Shown: positions 6,931 to 13,737, counted from the first letter of the stretch. The stretch is DNA of 14,670 nt from UBA7862 sp050872785 (GCA_050872785.1 JBNMHO010000019.1:1-14670); one strand, 5' to 3'. Numbers and translations: made by a program. The notes: generated by a model from the sequence alone, not told the origin.

Positions 6931-6958
6931 TTGGAAAAAATTTGAAATATGTTATACT
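6931..6958 (+). promoter_or_regulatory. promoter of rubrerythrin
   Basis: TTGGAA (6931-6936), 16 bases and TATACT (6953-6958) predict a start near 6965. This leaves a 41-base leader that contains AAGGAG ahead of the ATG at 7006. An upstream TTGACA at 6887-6892 has no good -10 partner. Confidence 0.55.
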
Positions 6959-6964
6959 TTATAT

Positions 6965-6982
6965 GTTAAAAGAATTTTTAAC
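6965..6982 (+). promoter_or_regulatory. inverted repeat at the rubrerythrin transcript start
   Basis: GTTAAAA (6965-6971) and TTTTAAC (6976-6982) form a perfect 7-base inverted repeat around GAAT. It begins where transcription should start. It could be an operator for a stress regulator or a 5' hairpin in the message. It does not match the PerR box consensus. Confidence 0.4.
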
Positions 6983-7005
6983 AAAAAATAAACAAGGAGA
7001 AAATT

Positions 7006-7542
7006 ATGAATAAATATATTGGAACAAGAACAGAAAAGAATCTACTTACCGCTTTTGAAGGGGAAAGTCAAGCAAGAAATAAATATACATATTTTGCGTC
7101 AGTTGCAAAAAAAGAAGGCTATGAACAAATTGCAAGCATTTTTGAGCAAACTGCAAACAATGAAAAGGAACACGCAAAAATGTGGTATAAAGAGTTGGGC
7201 CTTATTGGAAACACTGCGGAAAACTTAAGAACTGCCAGCGAGGGCGAAAACTTTGAATGGACAGATATGTATGTTGGCTTTGCAAAAACTGCCGAGGAAG
7301 AAGGTTTTGTGGAACTTGCAAAGAAATTTAGAGCAGTGGCGGACATCGAAAAACGTCACGAAGAACGCTATCGTTCGCTTCTTAAAAATGTTGAAACAAA
7401 ACAAGTTTTTGAAAAGAGTGAAATAAAAGTTTGGGAATGTAGAAACTGCGGACATATTGTTGTGGGCAAGGCTGCTCCACAAGTTTGCCCAGTGTGCAAT
7501 CACCCACAATCATATTTTGAAATTATGAGCAACAACTACTAA
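7006..7542 (+). CDS. rbr: rubrerythrin
   Basis: A non-haem iron peroxidase that reduces hydrogen peroxide in anaerobes. The 178 residues have the standard layout. A four-helix di-iron domain carries ligands E20 (FEGESQARNKY), E53-x-x-H56 (NEKEH), E97 and E115-x-x-H118 (IEKRH). A C-terminal rubredoxin domain has C145, C148, C161 and C164 (CRNCGH...CPVCNHP). Every expected metal ligand is present. The start follows AAGGAG. It is a single-gene unit with its own promoter and a strong terminator. An inverted repeat at the predicted transcript start may control it. The gene suggests an anaerobic or microaerophilic host. Confidence 0.95.
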   Translation: MNKYIGTRTEKNLLTAFEGESQARNKYTYFASVAKKEGYEQIASIFEQTANNEKEHAKMWYKELGLIGNTAENLRTASEGENFEWTDMYVGFAKTAEEEGFVELAKKFRAVADIEKRHEERYRSLLKNVETKQVFEKSEIKVWECRNCGHIVVGKAAPQVCPVCNHPQSYFEIMSNNY

Positions 7543-7550
7543 TCAAAAAG

Positions 7551-7580
7551 GACATATCTTATTCGGATATGTCTTTTTTT
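7551..7580 (+). terminator. rho-independent terminator of rubrerythrin
   Basis: A perfect 8-pair stem, GACATATC (7551-7558) with GATATGTC (7566-7573), has a 7-base loop and a following run of seven T. Confidence 0.85.
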
Positions 7581-7768
7581 ATGTGCTTTTTTATTTCTTG
7601 AATTACGAGAAAATGTCCCTACCGCCCAAAACAGTTTATTTCCGCTTACAATCAAGAGTTTATCAATTTTTAGATAATTTGCTTGTAAAATTCTTTTTAT
7701 ATTATTTTCAAAATTAAAATATATAACTACAAAATTATAATAAGTTGGGAAAACTCGCCAAAAAGTGT

Positions 7769-9271
7769 TTATGTATCAATGTTGTTAGCATCTTCTTCAA
7801 ATATACTTACTTGCTGAAAAGTTTGTTCGGGCGGCGGAGTTTGAATGGGTGTATTTTCATTTTCAGAGGGTAAGTTATATGGAACTTTTTTTCGAACGGA
7901 CTTTCGGTCAAGAAGAAAGCCAATTAACATAAGGACGGCGAAGATTATGAGATAAAATAAGACGGGAAAGGAAAACTGTCCTTGTTCTTTTGCCTTCTGG
8001 AACTCAAACACACCATGACCCATTATTGCACTGAAAATCATAAACAAACAAGCAACTATTGCAAAGACAGGAAGGATAAAACGGAAGAACTTGTTTTCGG
8101 ATTTTTCTTTTCGCATAAAATTTATGAAAAGTGGAATGTACATGGCATAAACGGTTATAACTGGCAAGTCGCAACTGTCAAAACTAAACACGCCAAACCA
8201 TTTGACTGGGGCGAGCATGGCTCCATAATAATACAAAAGCCAAAGACTTGTCATTACAAGCCCAAATACACAACTGTTTGCTGGCATGTTTGTTGACTTA
8301 TCCACTTGGGAGAATTTATCTGGCAAAAGACCTCTGTTTCGTGACGACAGAGCATATAACGCCCTCGCTCCGCCGACCGTAAGACCGTTAAGAGTCCCAA
8401 GACAACATATAACTGCAAATACGCCTAAAATTGTTCCAGCAACTGAGCCAAAAATATTTATGAAGCCCGCACTTACTCCCGTTTGCTGCAAGGTGGAAAT
8501 ATCCGCACTACCATAAAGCCCTAGGAAATATATAAGATATATGCCCATTGTGGCAACGCTCCCCCACAGAAGAGCCAAGGGAAGATTGCGTTTTGAATTT
8601 TTAAGTTCGCTGTTTATGCTGGTGGCAACTATCCAACCTTCATAGGCAAATGACGTGGCGACAATCGCTTTAAATAACCCACCGCCGAAGGCAACATTTG
8701 CTGTTTGAGTGATGTTTTCCACAGTTACCCCACGGCAAAGCCCGAATATTATCCCCACAACTGCCATAAGAAGAAGAGGAATAAGTTTTATTACTGTTGT
8801 TGATATTTGAAATTTGCCAGATAGTTTTGGGGCTAAGGTGTTTAGGGAAAAAGACAAAACAACAAGAGTCCCCGCAATGGCAAGACACGCCCCACCCGTT
8901 TGAGAAAAGCCTAAAAGTATGCAAATAAATTTTGCACTTGCATATGCTAAGAACGACACCATAGTTGGACAATATATGCTTGCCATAAACCAACCTACAT
9001 AATATGCATAGTTTTCGCCGCACATGGCTTCGGCATAGTCAACAATGCCACCACACTTTTGATATTTTCCCGCCATGCGACCAAGTGCGCACGCACAACT
9101 AAGCATAACAAGCCCGCTTGCCACCCACGCAATAATGCCTTGAACAAGATTGCCTGATGTGTAATTTAAAACATCAATCGCCTTAAAAAACGCTCCGCTT
9201 CCGATAATTATCCCCACCACAAGGCAAATGGCAACGGGAAGATTGTATTTTGTTTTGAGTTTATTTTCCAT
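7769..9271 (-). CDS. APC-family amino acid permease
   Basis: A membrane transporter of the amino acid-polyamine-organocation superfamily, about 500 residues with roughly 12 hydrophobic segments. The first segment carries the family signature GIIIGSGAFF. Other typical parts are the long cytosolic-facing segment with GGARALYALSSRNRGLLP and the paired late helices. The C-terminal ~45 residues are a hydrophilic, Pro/Gln/Glu-rich tail (TPIQTPPPEQTF). The substrate cannot be inferred. The frame opens upstream to a GTG at 9298, but neither start has a ribosome site. ATG at 9271 gives the usual short N-terminus and lies six bases from a TATAAA box, so leaderless translation is likely. It diverges from the 624-residue unknown gene. 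Confidence 0.85.
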   Translation of the reverse strand: MENKLKTKYNLPVAICLVVGIIIGSGAFFKAIDVLNYTSGNLVQGIIAWVASGLVMLSCACALGRMAGKYQKCGGIVDYAEAMCGENYAYYVGWFMASIYCPTMVSFLAYASAKFICILLGFSQTGGACLAIAGTLVVLSFSLNTLAPKLSGKFQISTTVIKLIPLLLMAVVGIIFGLCRGVTVENITQTANVAFGGGLFKAIVATSFAYEGWIVATSINSELKNSKRNLPLALLWGSVATMGIYLIYFLGLYGSADISTLQQTGVSAGFINIFGSVAGTILGVFAVICCLGTLNGLTVGGARALYALSSRNRGLLPDKFSQVDKSTNMPANSCVFGLVMTSLWLLYYYGAMLAPVKWFGVFSFDSCDLPVITVYAMYIPLFINFMRKEKSENKFFRFILPVFAIVACLFMIFSAIMGHGVFEFQKAKEQGQFSFPVLFYLIIFAVLMLIGFLLDRKSVRKKVPYNLPSENENTPIQTPPPEQTFQQVSIFEEDANNIDT

Positions 9272-9277
9272 GTTTGT

Positions 9278-9308
9278 TTTATATGATTGGAATATCACTT
9301 TGTGTTAA
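9278..9308 (-). promoter_or_regulatory. possible promoter of the permease
   Basis: On the minus strand, TATAAA (9278-9283) ends six bases before the ATG at 9271. TTAACA (9303-9308) lies 19 bases upstream of the -10. The spacer is long, so this is tentative. The -10 to start-codon distance equals that of the pseudouridine synthase gene. Confidence 0.4.
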
Positions 9309-9345
9309 AAAGGTGGCGGGTGGCAAATTTTTCAAAGATTTCATA

Positions 9346-9374
9346 TTGACTTATAACAATATTTTTGTTATCAT
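9346..9374 (+). promoter_or_regulatory. promoter of the 624-residue gene
   Basis: TTGACT (9346-9351), 17 bases and TATCAT (9369-9374) predict a start near 9381. That places the TTG at 9379 at or ahead of the transcript start and leaves a 49-base leader with TTTGGAGG before the ATG at 9430. Confidence 0.65.
9353..9371. promoter_or_regulatory. candidate operator (perfect inverted repeat in promoter)
   Basis: ATAACAA (9353-9359), TATTT, TTGTTAT (9365-9371) is a perfect 7-5-7 inverted repeat. It fills the spacer and runs into the -10 of the plus-strand promoter, the classic place for a repressor. It is also about 80-100 bases upstream of the divergent permease. Confidence 0.5.
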
Positions 9375-9429
9375 TTAGTTGAAAATTAAATACATATCTT
9401 CTCGCTATGTTCAAATTTTTGGAGGCAAA

Positions 9430-11304
9430 ATGGCACAAAATTTTAGGAACAATCACAAAGACAGAATGACTGACCCAACAAAGGTGAGGGGGGCTCATAT
9501 CGCTCCAAAGAAAAAACCAAAACATAGACCGACACATGAAGAAAGTGCAAGAAAGAAAAAGTCTTGGGGAAGTTACACCATGCCATCTTGTAATTGTTTT
9601 GACGATGTTCCACAATGGGTTTATGGAAAGTTAAACATCTATGGACCGCTGGATTTGGACTATATGTTTGAACAAGATTATAAAGAAGCAGTAAGGCTCA
9701 ACAAACCACCGTTTGTTGGCAATGTTCTCAATGATTTTTGGTATGATGACAAAATGAGTATTTCTGACATCAAGGAGTCGCTTAGACTTAGGTGGCTGGC
9801 GGAAAATTCCAAACCTTATGGCAGATTGTGGAATATTGTTTATGATGAAATGAGTAGGCGTTATGACGCTGATGTCGCAACAAGAATTGGAATTCCAAAT
9901 GGCAAAAAGTTTAGGGAAGATTATGAGGCAGCACCGCATGAAGATGATGAATTATTTTTGCATAGTGATAAATTTAAAGAAGCATTTGAAAAGGCAGTTA
10001 AAATTCCGCTTTCAGGGTGGAAAGTTTTGCAACATGGCGGCAAAAAGGTTGAAAGAATGGAGTTCATGTGCCAAATTCTAATTGGTGGGCAACTTCAAAC
10101 TATGTTAGGTTGTTTTGAACGCCGATTTAAGAAAAGTCAGTTTATTCAACATGGTGGCAGTTCCATTATGATGTGTGGATATTTCAGAGGTGATAGCAAA
10201 AAGAGATTTACTGTTAGAAGACAAGATTACAAACCACCTTATTCTCACAAAAACAAACTTTTAGATGGCAAGTTGAATTATAGAATAAACGGCAAAGGAA
10301 AACAAAATTTTGCTTTGAATGTTATTGATGTCAAAAATACAAATCATTCGCATGAACATAATTACACTTTGTCGCAAAGGCTATTTACAAATGTGCGTTT
10401 TTCTGTGGACTGTGAACCAACAGACAAAAGTAGAAAACTTGGACGAGAGTATGTGTATAACTCTTTTGACGAGATGTCAGCAGAGTTCATGAAAAACAAA
10501 AATCTTTTGATGTGCCAAGTGCCATTGTATGAAATTCAAAAAGATTCGGTGGTTAGATTGGCAGAAAAATATTGTCCAGTGTTTGACGCAGAATTTGGTT
10601 CAAATTTTGAGATTCCGAAAGCATTAAAAAAACAAATCAGTTTGGTTCAAGAAGCACTTTTAAGAGCAAACAAATCACCTTATGAATCAACTGGACATTT
10701 GAACGAAGTTTTTGCATTGAATATTGACCAAAAGAATAAAAAACATAAAAAAGACGCAAAGAAAGAAGACCAAAATTTTACAGAAAAGTTGGCACAAACA
10801 GATGTTGATGAGGCGATTGCTATTTCAAATGGTAACGAGTTTCTTGAGGAAGAGGAAATTAAATATGGTGGACAGAAGTTTGTTTCTACAAGCACAGTTG
10901 TTCAAAATCTAAAACGCAACACCGAACGCAGACACAAAAAACCAAAACCTATGCAAAAAAACGGCTCGCATGAGTTTGATTACTCTCCAAAAGCAAAAGA
11001 GATGGCTGAAGGAATGAAAAATTTTAAGAGGAAAAAGAAAAAAAATAAATCAAACGGCAAGCCAAACATAGACACAGAATATTATGAAGAGCTGAAAAAA
11101 GAACTTGGCTTTGATATGCGTGATTATGACGAAATTGAAGAAAATAGCAACGAGAATTTTGATATGGAAGATTATCACAAAAAACTGGAAGAAAGCCTTG
11201 GATTTAGCGTAAAAGATTTTGTTAAAAACAAGAATGATGAAATCTTTGATGATGACACGCTTGGGGACGAAGTGGAAAACGAGGAGGAAAACCATGAACG
11301 TTGA
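9430..11304 (+). CDS. large basic protein of unknown function
   Basis: A 624-residue protein with no recognised family. The start at ATG 9430 follows GGAGG; a TTG at 9379 is in frame but has no ribosome site. Residues 1-45 are strongly basic. Residues ~50-400 look folded, with many aromatic residues and several Cys, for example the PSCNC and DCEPTDKSRK segments. The C-terminal third is Lys- and Glu-rich and probably extended. It contains an imperfect repeat spaced 31 residues apart: YEELKKELGFDMRDY (552-566) and YHKKLEESLGFSVKDF (582-597). No membrane segment or signal peptide is seen. The basic character would suit nucleic-acid binding, but this is only inference. Its stop overlaps the start of the next gene, so the two are coupled. 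Confidence 0.72.
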   Translation: MAQNFRNNHKDRMTDPTKVRGAHIAPKKKPKHRPTHEESARKKKSWGSYTMPSCNCFDDVPQWVYGKLNIYGPLDLDYMFEQDYKEAVRLNKPPFVGNVLNDFWYDDKMSISDIKESLRLRWLAENSKPYGRLWNIVYDEMSRRYDADVATRIGIPNGKKFREDYEAAPHEDDELFLHSDKFKEAFEKAVKIPLSGWKVLQHGGKKVERMEFMCQILIGGQLQTMLGCFERRFKKSQFIQHGGSSIMMCGYFRGDSKKRFTVRRQDYKPPYSHKNKLLDGKLNYRINGKGKQNFALNVIDVKNTNHSHEHNYTLSQRLFTNVRFSVDCEPTDKSRKLGREYVYNSFDEMSAEFMKNKNLLMCQVPLYEIQKDSVVRLAEKYCPVFDAEFGSNFEIPKALKKQISLVQEALLRANKSPYESTGHLNEVFALNIDQKNKKHKKDAKKEDQNFTEKLAQTDVDEAIAISNGNEFLEEEEIKYGGQKFVSTSTVVQNLKRNTERRHKKPKPMQKNGSHEFDYSPKAKEMAEGMKNFKRKKKKNKSNGKPNIDTEYYEELKKELGFDMRDYDEIEENSNENFDMEDYHKKLEESLGFSVKDFVKNKNDEIFDDDTLGDEVENEEENHER

Positions 11305-11659
11305 AAATCTTGAAAAGATTTTTGGGGCAGAAGCGGAAGTTAGGGAATATGGCAAGGGATTTGTTGTGCAAACAATTTTCTGCTCGCCACAGACGGCAGA
11401 CCCGCTGGTTGTTGGCATGATTGAAAGAGAAAGAAATGAACTCGAACTTACAGACTTTCAGTTTGCTTCAGAATTTCTGGAAAATAATAAACTCGACCTT
11501 GATGAATTGTTTTATAAAATCACCGACATTGCCAAAAAGCATGATGTTGAATGGATTGATGACGAACTGTTTTGCTTTTGCAATATAAAAGATGTCAAAA
11601 TCTGCTGGAGCAACATGGTCGAAGCCATGCAAGAAGTGATAAGTTTATCCACAAAATAG
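11294..11659 (+). CDS. unknown protein coupled to the 624-residue gene
   Basis: A 121-residue acidic protein whose ATG lies inside the last codons of the preceding gene, an 11-base overlap. A strong GAGGAGG site is at 11281-11287. An in-frame ATG at 11219 lies deep in the upstream gene and lacks a ribosome site. The protein has a Glu/Leu/Asp-rich helical middle (LDELFYKITDIAKKHDVEWI) and several Cys near the end (CFCNIKDVKICW). No family is recognised. The overlap implies translational coupling and a fixed ratio with the basic partner, so a complex is plausible. The last codons contain a perfect DnaA-box sequence. Confidence 0.7.
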   Translation: MNVENLEKIFGAEAEVREYGKGFVVQTIFCSPQTADPLVVGMIERERNELELTDFQFASEFLENNKLDLDELFYKITDIAKKHDVEWIDDELFCFCNIKDVKICWSNMVEAMQEVISLSTK

Positions 11660-11675
11660 CCTAAACTGTGGACAA
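11645..11675. other. pair of DnaA-box-like sequences
   Basis: TTATCCACA (11645-11653) matches the DnaA consensus exactly. TGTGGACAA (11667-11675) is a one-mismatch box in the opposite direction. An AT-rich stretch follows (11690-11750). The two can also pair as a hairpin with one mismatch and a 13-base loop. Two boxes are too few to call an origin. Confidence 0.3.
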
Positions 11676-11730
11676 GTTGGGGGAAAATCAAAAAGTTTTT
11701 ACAATTTTTTGAAAAAGTTGCTAAAAATAT

Positions 11731-11759
11731 TTGTGTAAAAATTTTAAATGTGTTACCAT
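11731..11759 (+). promoter_or_regulatory. promoter of surface-protein gene A
   Basis: TTGTGT (11731-11736), 17 bases and TACCAT (11754-11759) predict a start near 11766. The 5' leader would then be about 210 bases. Confidence 0.45.
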
Positions 11760-11765
11760 AAAGTC

Positions 11766-11977
11766 AGCAATTTGCTTGAGAGCATATTCGCCACCGCTAT
11801 CGAGTGAGTTGCTAACCAGCGAAAAACCTTTGCCACGCTGCCTTGGACAAGCAGTGCGGTCGGGATAATGTCCAGCAGACAGTTTGTCTGCTTATTGGGA
11901 AACCTAGAACAGTTGAGGTATCTTGCAAAACGCAATTTTAGGATATCTAATATCAAGTAAAAGGAGGAATCATTCTT
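11766..11977 (+). promoter_or_regulatory. long structured 5' leader of gene A
   Basis: About 212 bases without a gene, rich in possible stems. TTCGC/GCGAA encloses 11787-11823 approximately. TTGGACA (11843-11849) pairs with TGTCCAG (11869-11875), with at least six pairs. AGCAGACA pairs with TGTCTGCT around GTT (11874-11892). The leader ends with AAAGGAGG ten bases before the ATG. The TTGGACA...TGTCCAGCA part is repeated ahead of gene B. No known riboswitch consensus was recognised. Confidence 0.5.
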
Positions 11978-12613
11978 ATGTCGAAGAAAAAATTTGCTAT
12001 CATGATAACATCTCTTTGCTTGGTGGTTGTTGCTGCCGTTGCTGCAGTTGTGGCAGTTATCGCTGCAACAAATGTTGGAATCAATTCAAGTCTTAACGTT
12101 TCATACAACCCAGTTGGCGCTGTTTATGCAGATGTAGAAGCTTTCTATAAGAAAGGCTCCGGCTCAAAAACTGCAATCGGTTCAAAGCAATCGTTCAATT
12201 ACGGAACATCATCTTCAACAGGTGCGGCAATCAGTCCTGCTGCTCTTACACTTGACGACACAAATACATACGTTGTTTTCTGTTTCTCATTCAAAAACAC
12301 AGTTAACGCATCTCAAAATCCAAATAGTGCAAAATTGACTGTTGGTGTAACAAATAATGCTACGGCATCAAATATGGATTATGTTGTTCGTTTCACAACA
12401 ACAGCACTTGCTGATGCAAAACTTACATATTCAGATGTCGCTGCTCTTGCAGCAACAGACACAACCGGCACAACACTTTCCAAAATGGCTGCTGGCACAA
12501 CTGGATATATGTATGTTGCAGTGCAACGTCAACAAGGTATCAAAGGAAGTTTTGGAACAAAATCGGGTTCTTCAACAACCTTTGCATTTGCGCTTTCAGT
12601 TTCCGCTTCATAA
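11978..12613 (+). CDS. small exported or membrane-anchored protein A
   Basis: A 211-residue protein starting KKK, followed by a long Ala/Val-rich hydrophobic stretch (residues 6-30) that acts as signal peptide or anchor. The mature part begins TNVGINSSLNVSY and is Ser, Thr, Ala and Asn rich with alternating beta-prone residues. It has no Cys after the hydrophobic stretch. It ends with a conserved KGSFGTKSG and TFAFAL motif also found in protein B. The organisation recalls small secreted beta-sandwich proteins such as those with SipW-type signals, but the typical YFSD-type motif is not present and the match is not firm. It is the first of three related genes. AAGGAGG lies ten bases ahead of the ATG, and a long structured leader precedes it. 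Confidence 0.78.
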   Translation: MSKKKFAIMITSLCLVVVAAVAAVVAVIAATNVGINSSLNVSYNPVGAVYADVEAFYKKGSGSKTAIGSKQSFNYGTSSSTGAAISPAALTLDDTNTYVVFCFSFKNTVNASQNPNSAKLTVGVTNNATASNMDYVVRFTTTALADAKLTYSDVAALAATDTTGTTLSKMAAGTTGYMYVAVQRQQGIKGSFGTKSGSSTTFAFALSVSAS

Positions 12614-12701
12614 CAAAAAAATTGACCTTGGTCGCATGGGCTTGGACAACCCTTGCGAAATGGGAACTTGTCCAGCAAAATACAACCAAACACAATTTGC
12701 A

Positions 12702-12781
12702 GTTTGCATAAGGCAAACGTGGTGGTGAGTTTGTAGTTTGCAAAAGGCAAACAAGTGACATAAAGTTGCAAGTTTGCAAAC
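12702..12781 (+). repeat. three inverted-repeat units, GTTTGC...GCAAAC
   Basis: GTTTGC-ATAAG-GCAAAC (12702-12718), GTTTGC-AAAAG-GCAAAC (12736-12752) and GTTTGCAAAC (12772-12781) occur 34 and 36 bases apart. The first two are perfect hairpins with five-base loops. The third is the same palindrome without the insert. Confidence 0.6.
12738..12766 (+). promoter_or_regulatory. possible promoter of gene B
   Basis: TTGCAA (12738-12743), 17 bases and TAAAGT (12761-12766) would start a message near 12773. The -35 overlaps the second GTTTGC repeat, so repeat binding could control it. It is weaker than other promoters in the window. Confidence 0.3.
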
Positions 12782-12891
12782 GGTTTGAGGGTTTTCCACA
12801 AAAACCTCGGAGGGTATCGGGGACATTCCGTCCGTCATCTGACAATGTCTAGGGAGTTTATTCTTAATTAAAAGGAGGAAAGACTACTCTT

Positions 12892-13506
12892 ATGACAAAG
12901 AAAAAACTTATTATCACAATCACATCTCTTTGCTTGGTTGTTGTTGCTGCTGTTGCTGCTGTTGTTGGCATCATCGCTGCTACAAACGTTGGTATCAACT
13001 CAAACCTCAGCGTATCATACACACCAGGTGCTGAAGTTATTGCGACTGTTAAAGGTGAATATTCTGTTGCTGGTGCTGCTGCAACTAAAATCAACGAAAC
13101 ATCATTTGCTTATGGTACACAAACATCAACTGCTGCTATTGATCAAGCTGCTGTTAATTTGACAGATACAAACAAGTATGTTATCTTTGCTTTCACATTC
13201 CAAAATGATGCTACAACAGATAACACAAACTCAGCTATCTTGACTGTTAAAGTTACAGATAACTCTGCAGCAGACAAAATGGACGCAAGTGTTAAATACA
13301 CAAAAACTGCTATCACAGCAATGAACGAAGAAGCTTTCGGCAATGTTACACACAGTGAAACTGCTTTGGACTCAATCGGTGTTGGTGAAACAGGATACGT
13401 TTACGTCATGGTTAAAATCCAAGAGGGCGTTAAAGGTTCTTGGGGCACAAAATCTGGTGCAGACCATACATTCCAATTCGCTCTTACAGCAAAAGCTGCT
13501 GCTTAA
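12892..13506 (+). CDS. small exported or membrane-anchored protein B (paralogue of A)
   Basis: A 204-residue protein. Its first 37 residues match protein A at almost every position (TSLCLVVVAAVAAVV and AATNVGINS are shared exactly). The rest has diverged but keeps the same plan, including FAYGTQTST, DTNKYVIFAF and the final KGSWGTKSG with TFQFAL. Codon use is strongly restricted, mainly GCT, GTT, ACA and ATC, which is typical of a highly expressed gene. The likely location is the cell envelope or outside. No enzyme motif or cysteine is seen in the mature part. It probably arose from A by duplication. GGAGG lies 13 bases from the ATG, a rather long spacing. Confidence 0.78.
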   Translation: MTKKKLIITITSLCLVVVAAVAAVVGIIAATNVGINSNLSVSYTPGAEVIATVKGEYSVAGAAATKINETSFAYGTQTSTAAIDQAAVNLTDTNKYVIFAFTFQNDATTDNTNSAILTVKVTDNSAADKMDASVKYTKTAITAMNEEAFGNVTHSETALDSIGVGETGYVYVMVKIQEGVKGSWGTKSGADHTFQFALTAKAAA

Positions 13507-13548
13507 TGAGTAATTGAAAAAGAAATCACAATGCTAAAAAATGTTCTA

Positions 13549-13599
13549 ACGCTCAAGGCAAGAAAAGATGACCGGAGTCTTGAGTGTTTTGGACATTTT
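13549..13599 (+). terminator. possible terminator of gene B
   Basis: ACGCTCAAG (13549-13557) pairs with CTTGAGTGT (13579-13587), nine pairs with one G-U. It is followed by TTTTGGACATTTTTT. The 21-base loop is long, so confidence is moderate. Confidence 0.45.
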
Positions 13600-13615
13600 T
13601 TGTTTGTGTGAATAT

Positions 13616-13684
13616 GTATCCCCTTGGGTGGGATACTACAAAAGGGGCAACCCTTTTGCTGGTTCAATCATAAATGTGGTTGAA
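13616..13684 (+). repeat. three consecutive hairpins between genes B and C
   Basis: GTATCCC/GGGATAC (13616-13636) has a 7-base loop. CAAAAGGG/CCCTTTTG (13639-13658) has a GCAA tetraloop of the GNRA type. TTCAATC/GGTTGAA (13663-13684) has an 8-base loop. The stems are perfect apart from one G-U. They lie two and four bases apart and end about 50 bases before gene C. None has a T tail. Confidence 0.55.
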
Positions 13685-13694
13685 GCGGCAAGAG

Positions 13695-13703
13695 TGTTAT
13701 AAA
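13695..13703 (+). promoter_or_regulatory. possible extended -10 promoter of gene C
   Basis: TG-T-TATAAA matches an extended -10 element. No good -35 lies at the usual distance. If used, the message starts near 13710 and excludes the three hairpins. Confidence 0.3.
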
Positions 13704-13737
13704 AGTCGAATTTACATAGGCAAAACGGAGAAAGTTA

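Larger units (their letters stand above)
12614..12891 (+). promoter_or_regulatory. structured leader/intergenic region of gene B
   Basis: These 278 bases hold no gene but many hairpins. TTGGACAA (12642-12649) pairs with TTGTCCA (12668-12674), with an inner CCC/GGG; three GTTTGC...GCAAAC units follow. GAGG-TTTT pairs with AAAACCTC (12787-12808, one bulge). GACATT pairs with AATGTC (12822-12849). The region ends with AAAAGGAGGAA 13 bases before the ATG, nearly the same ribosome-site context as gene A. No terminator after gene A is obvious, so A and B may be partly cotranscribed. Confidence 0.5.

Noticed and set aside
7581..7768. Possible small gene or RNA between rubrerythrin and the permease
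   Set aside because: The stretch is AT-rich, with no open frame with a ribosome site, no convincing hairpin and no U-tailed terminator for the permease.
11645..11760. Chromosomal replication origin
   Set aside because: Only two DnaA-like boxes are seen, with no dnaA, dnaN or dense box cluster nearby; further near-matches, such as 8299-8307, lie inside genes.
11766..11977. Known riboswitch (cobalamin, c-di-GMP, TPP, SAM, c-di-AMP types) in the gene A leader
   Set aside because: Several stems are present but none of the conserved cores of these classes could be aligned by eye, so no class is claimed.
12702..12781. CRISPR array
   Set aside because: The repeat units are only 10-17 bases, number three and vary. 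The spacers are too short (17-19 bases) and no cas gene is near.
12357..12845. Several open frames on both strands across the end of gene A and its downstream leader
   Set aside because: They mirror repeated Ala/Thr codons or run through hairpin-rich leader DNA, and none has a ribosome site.
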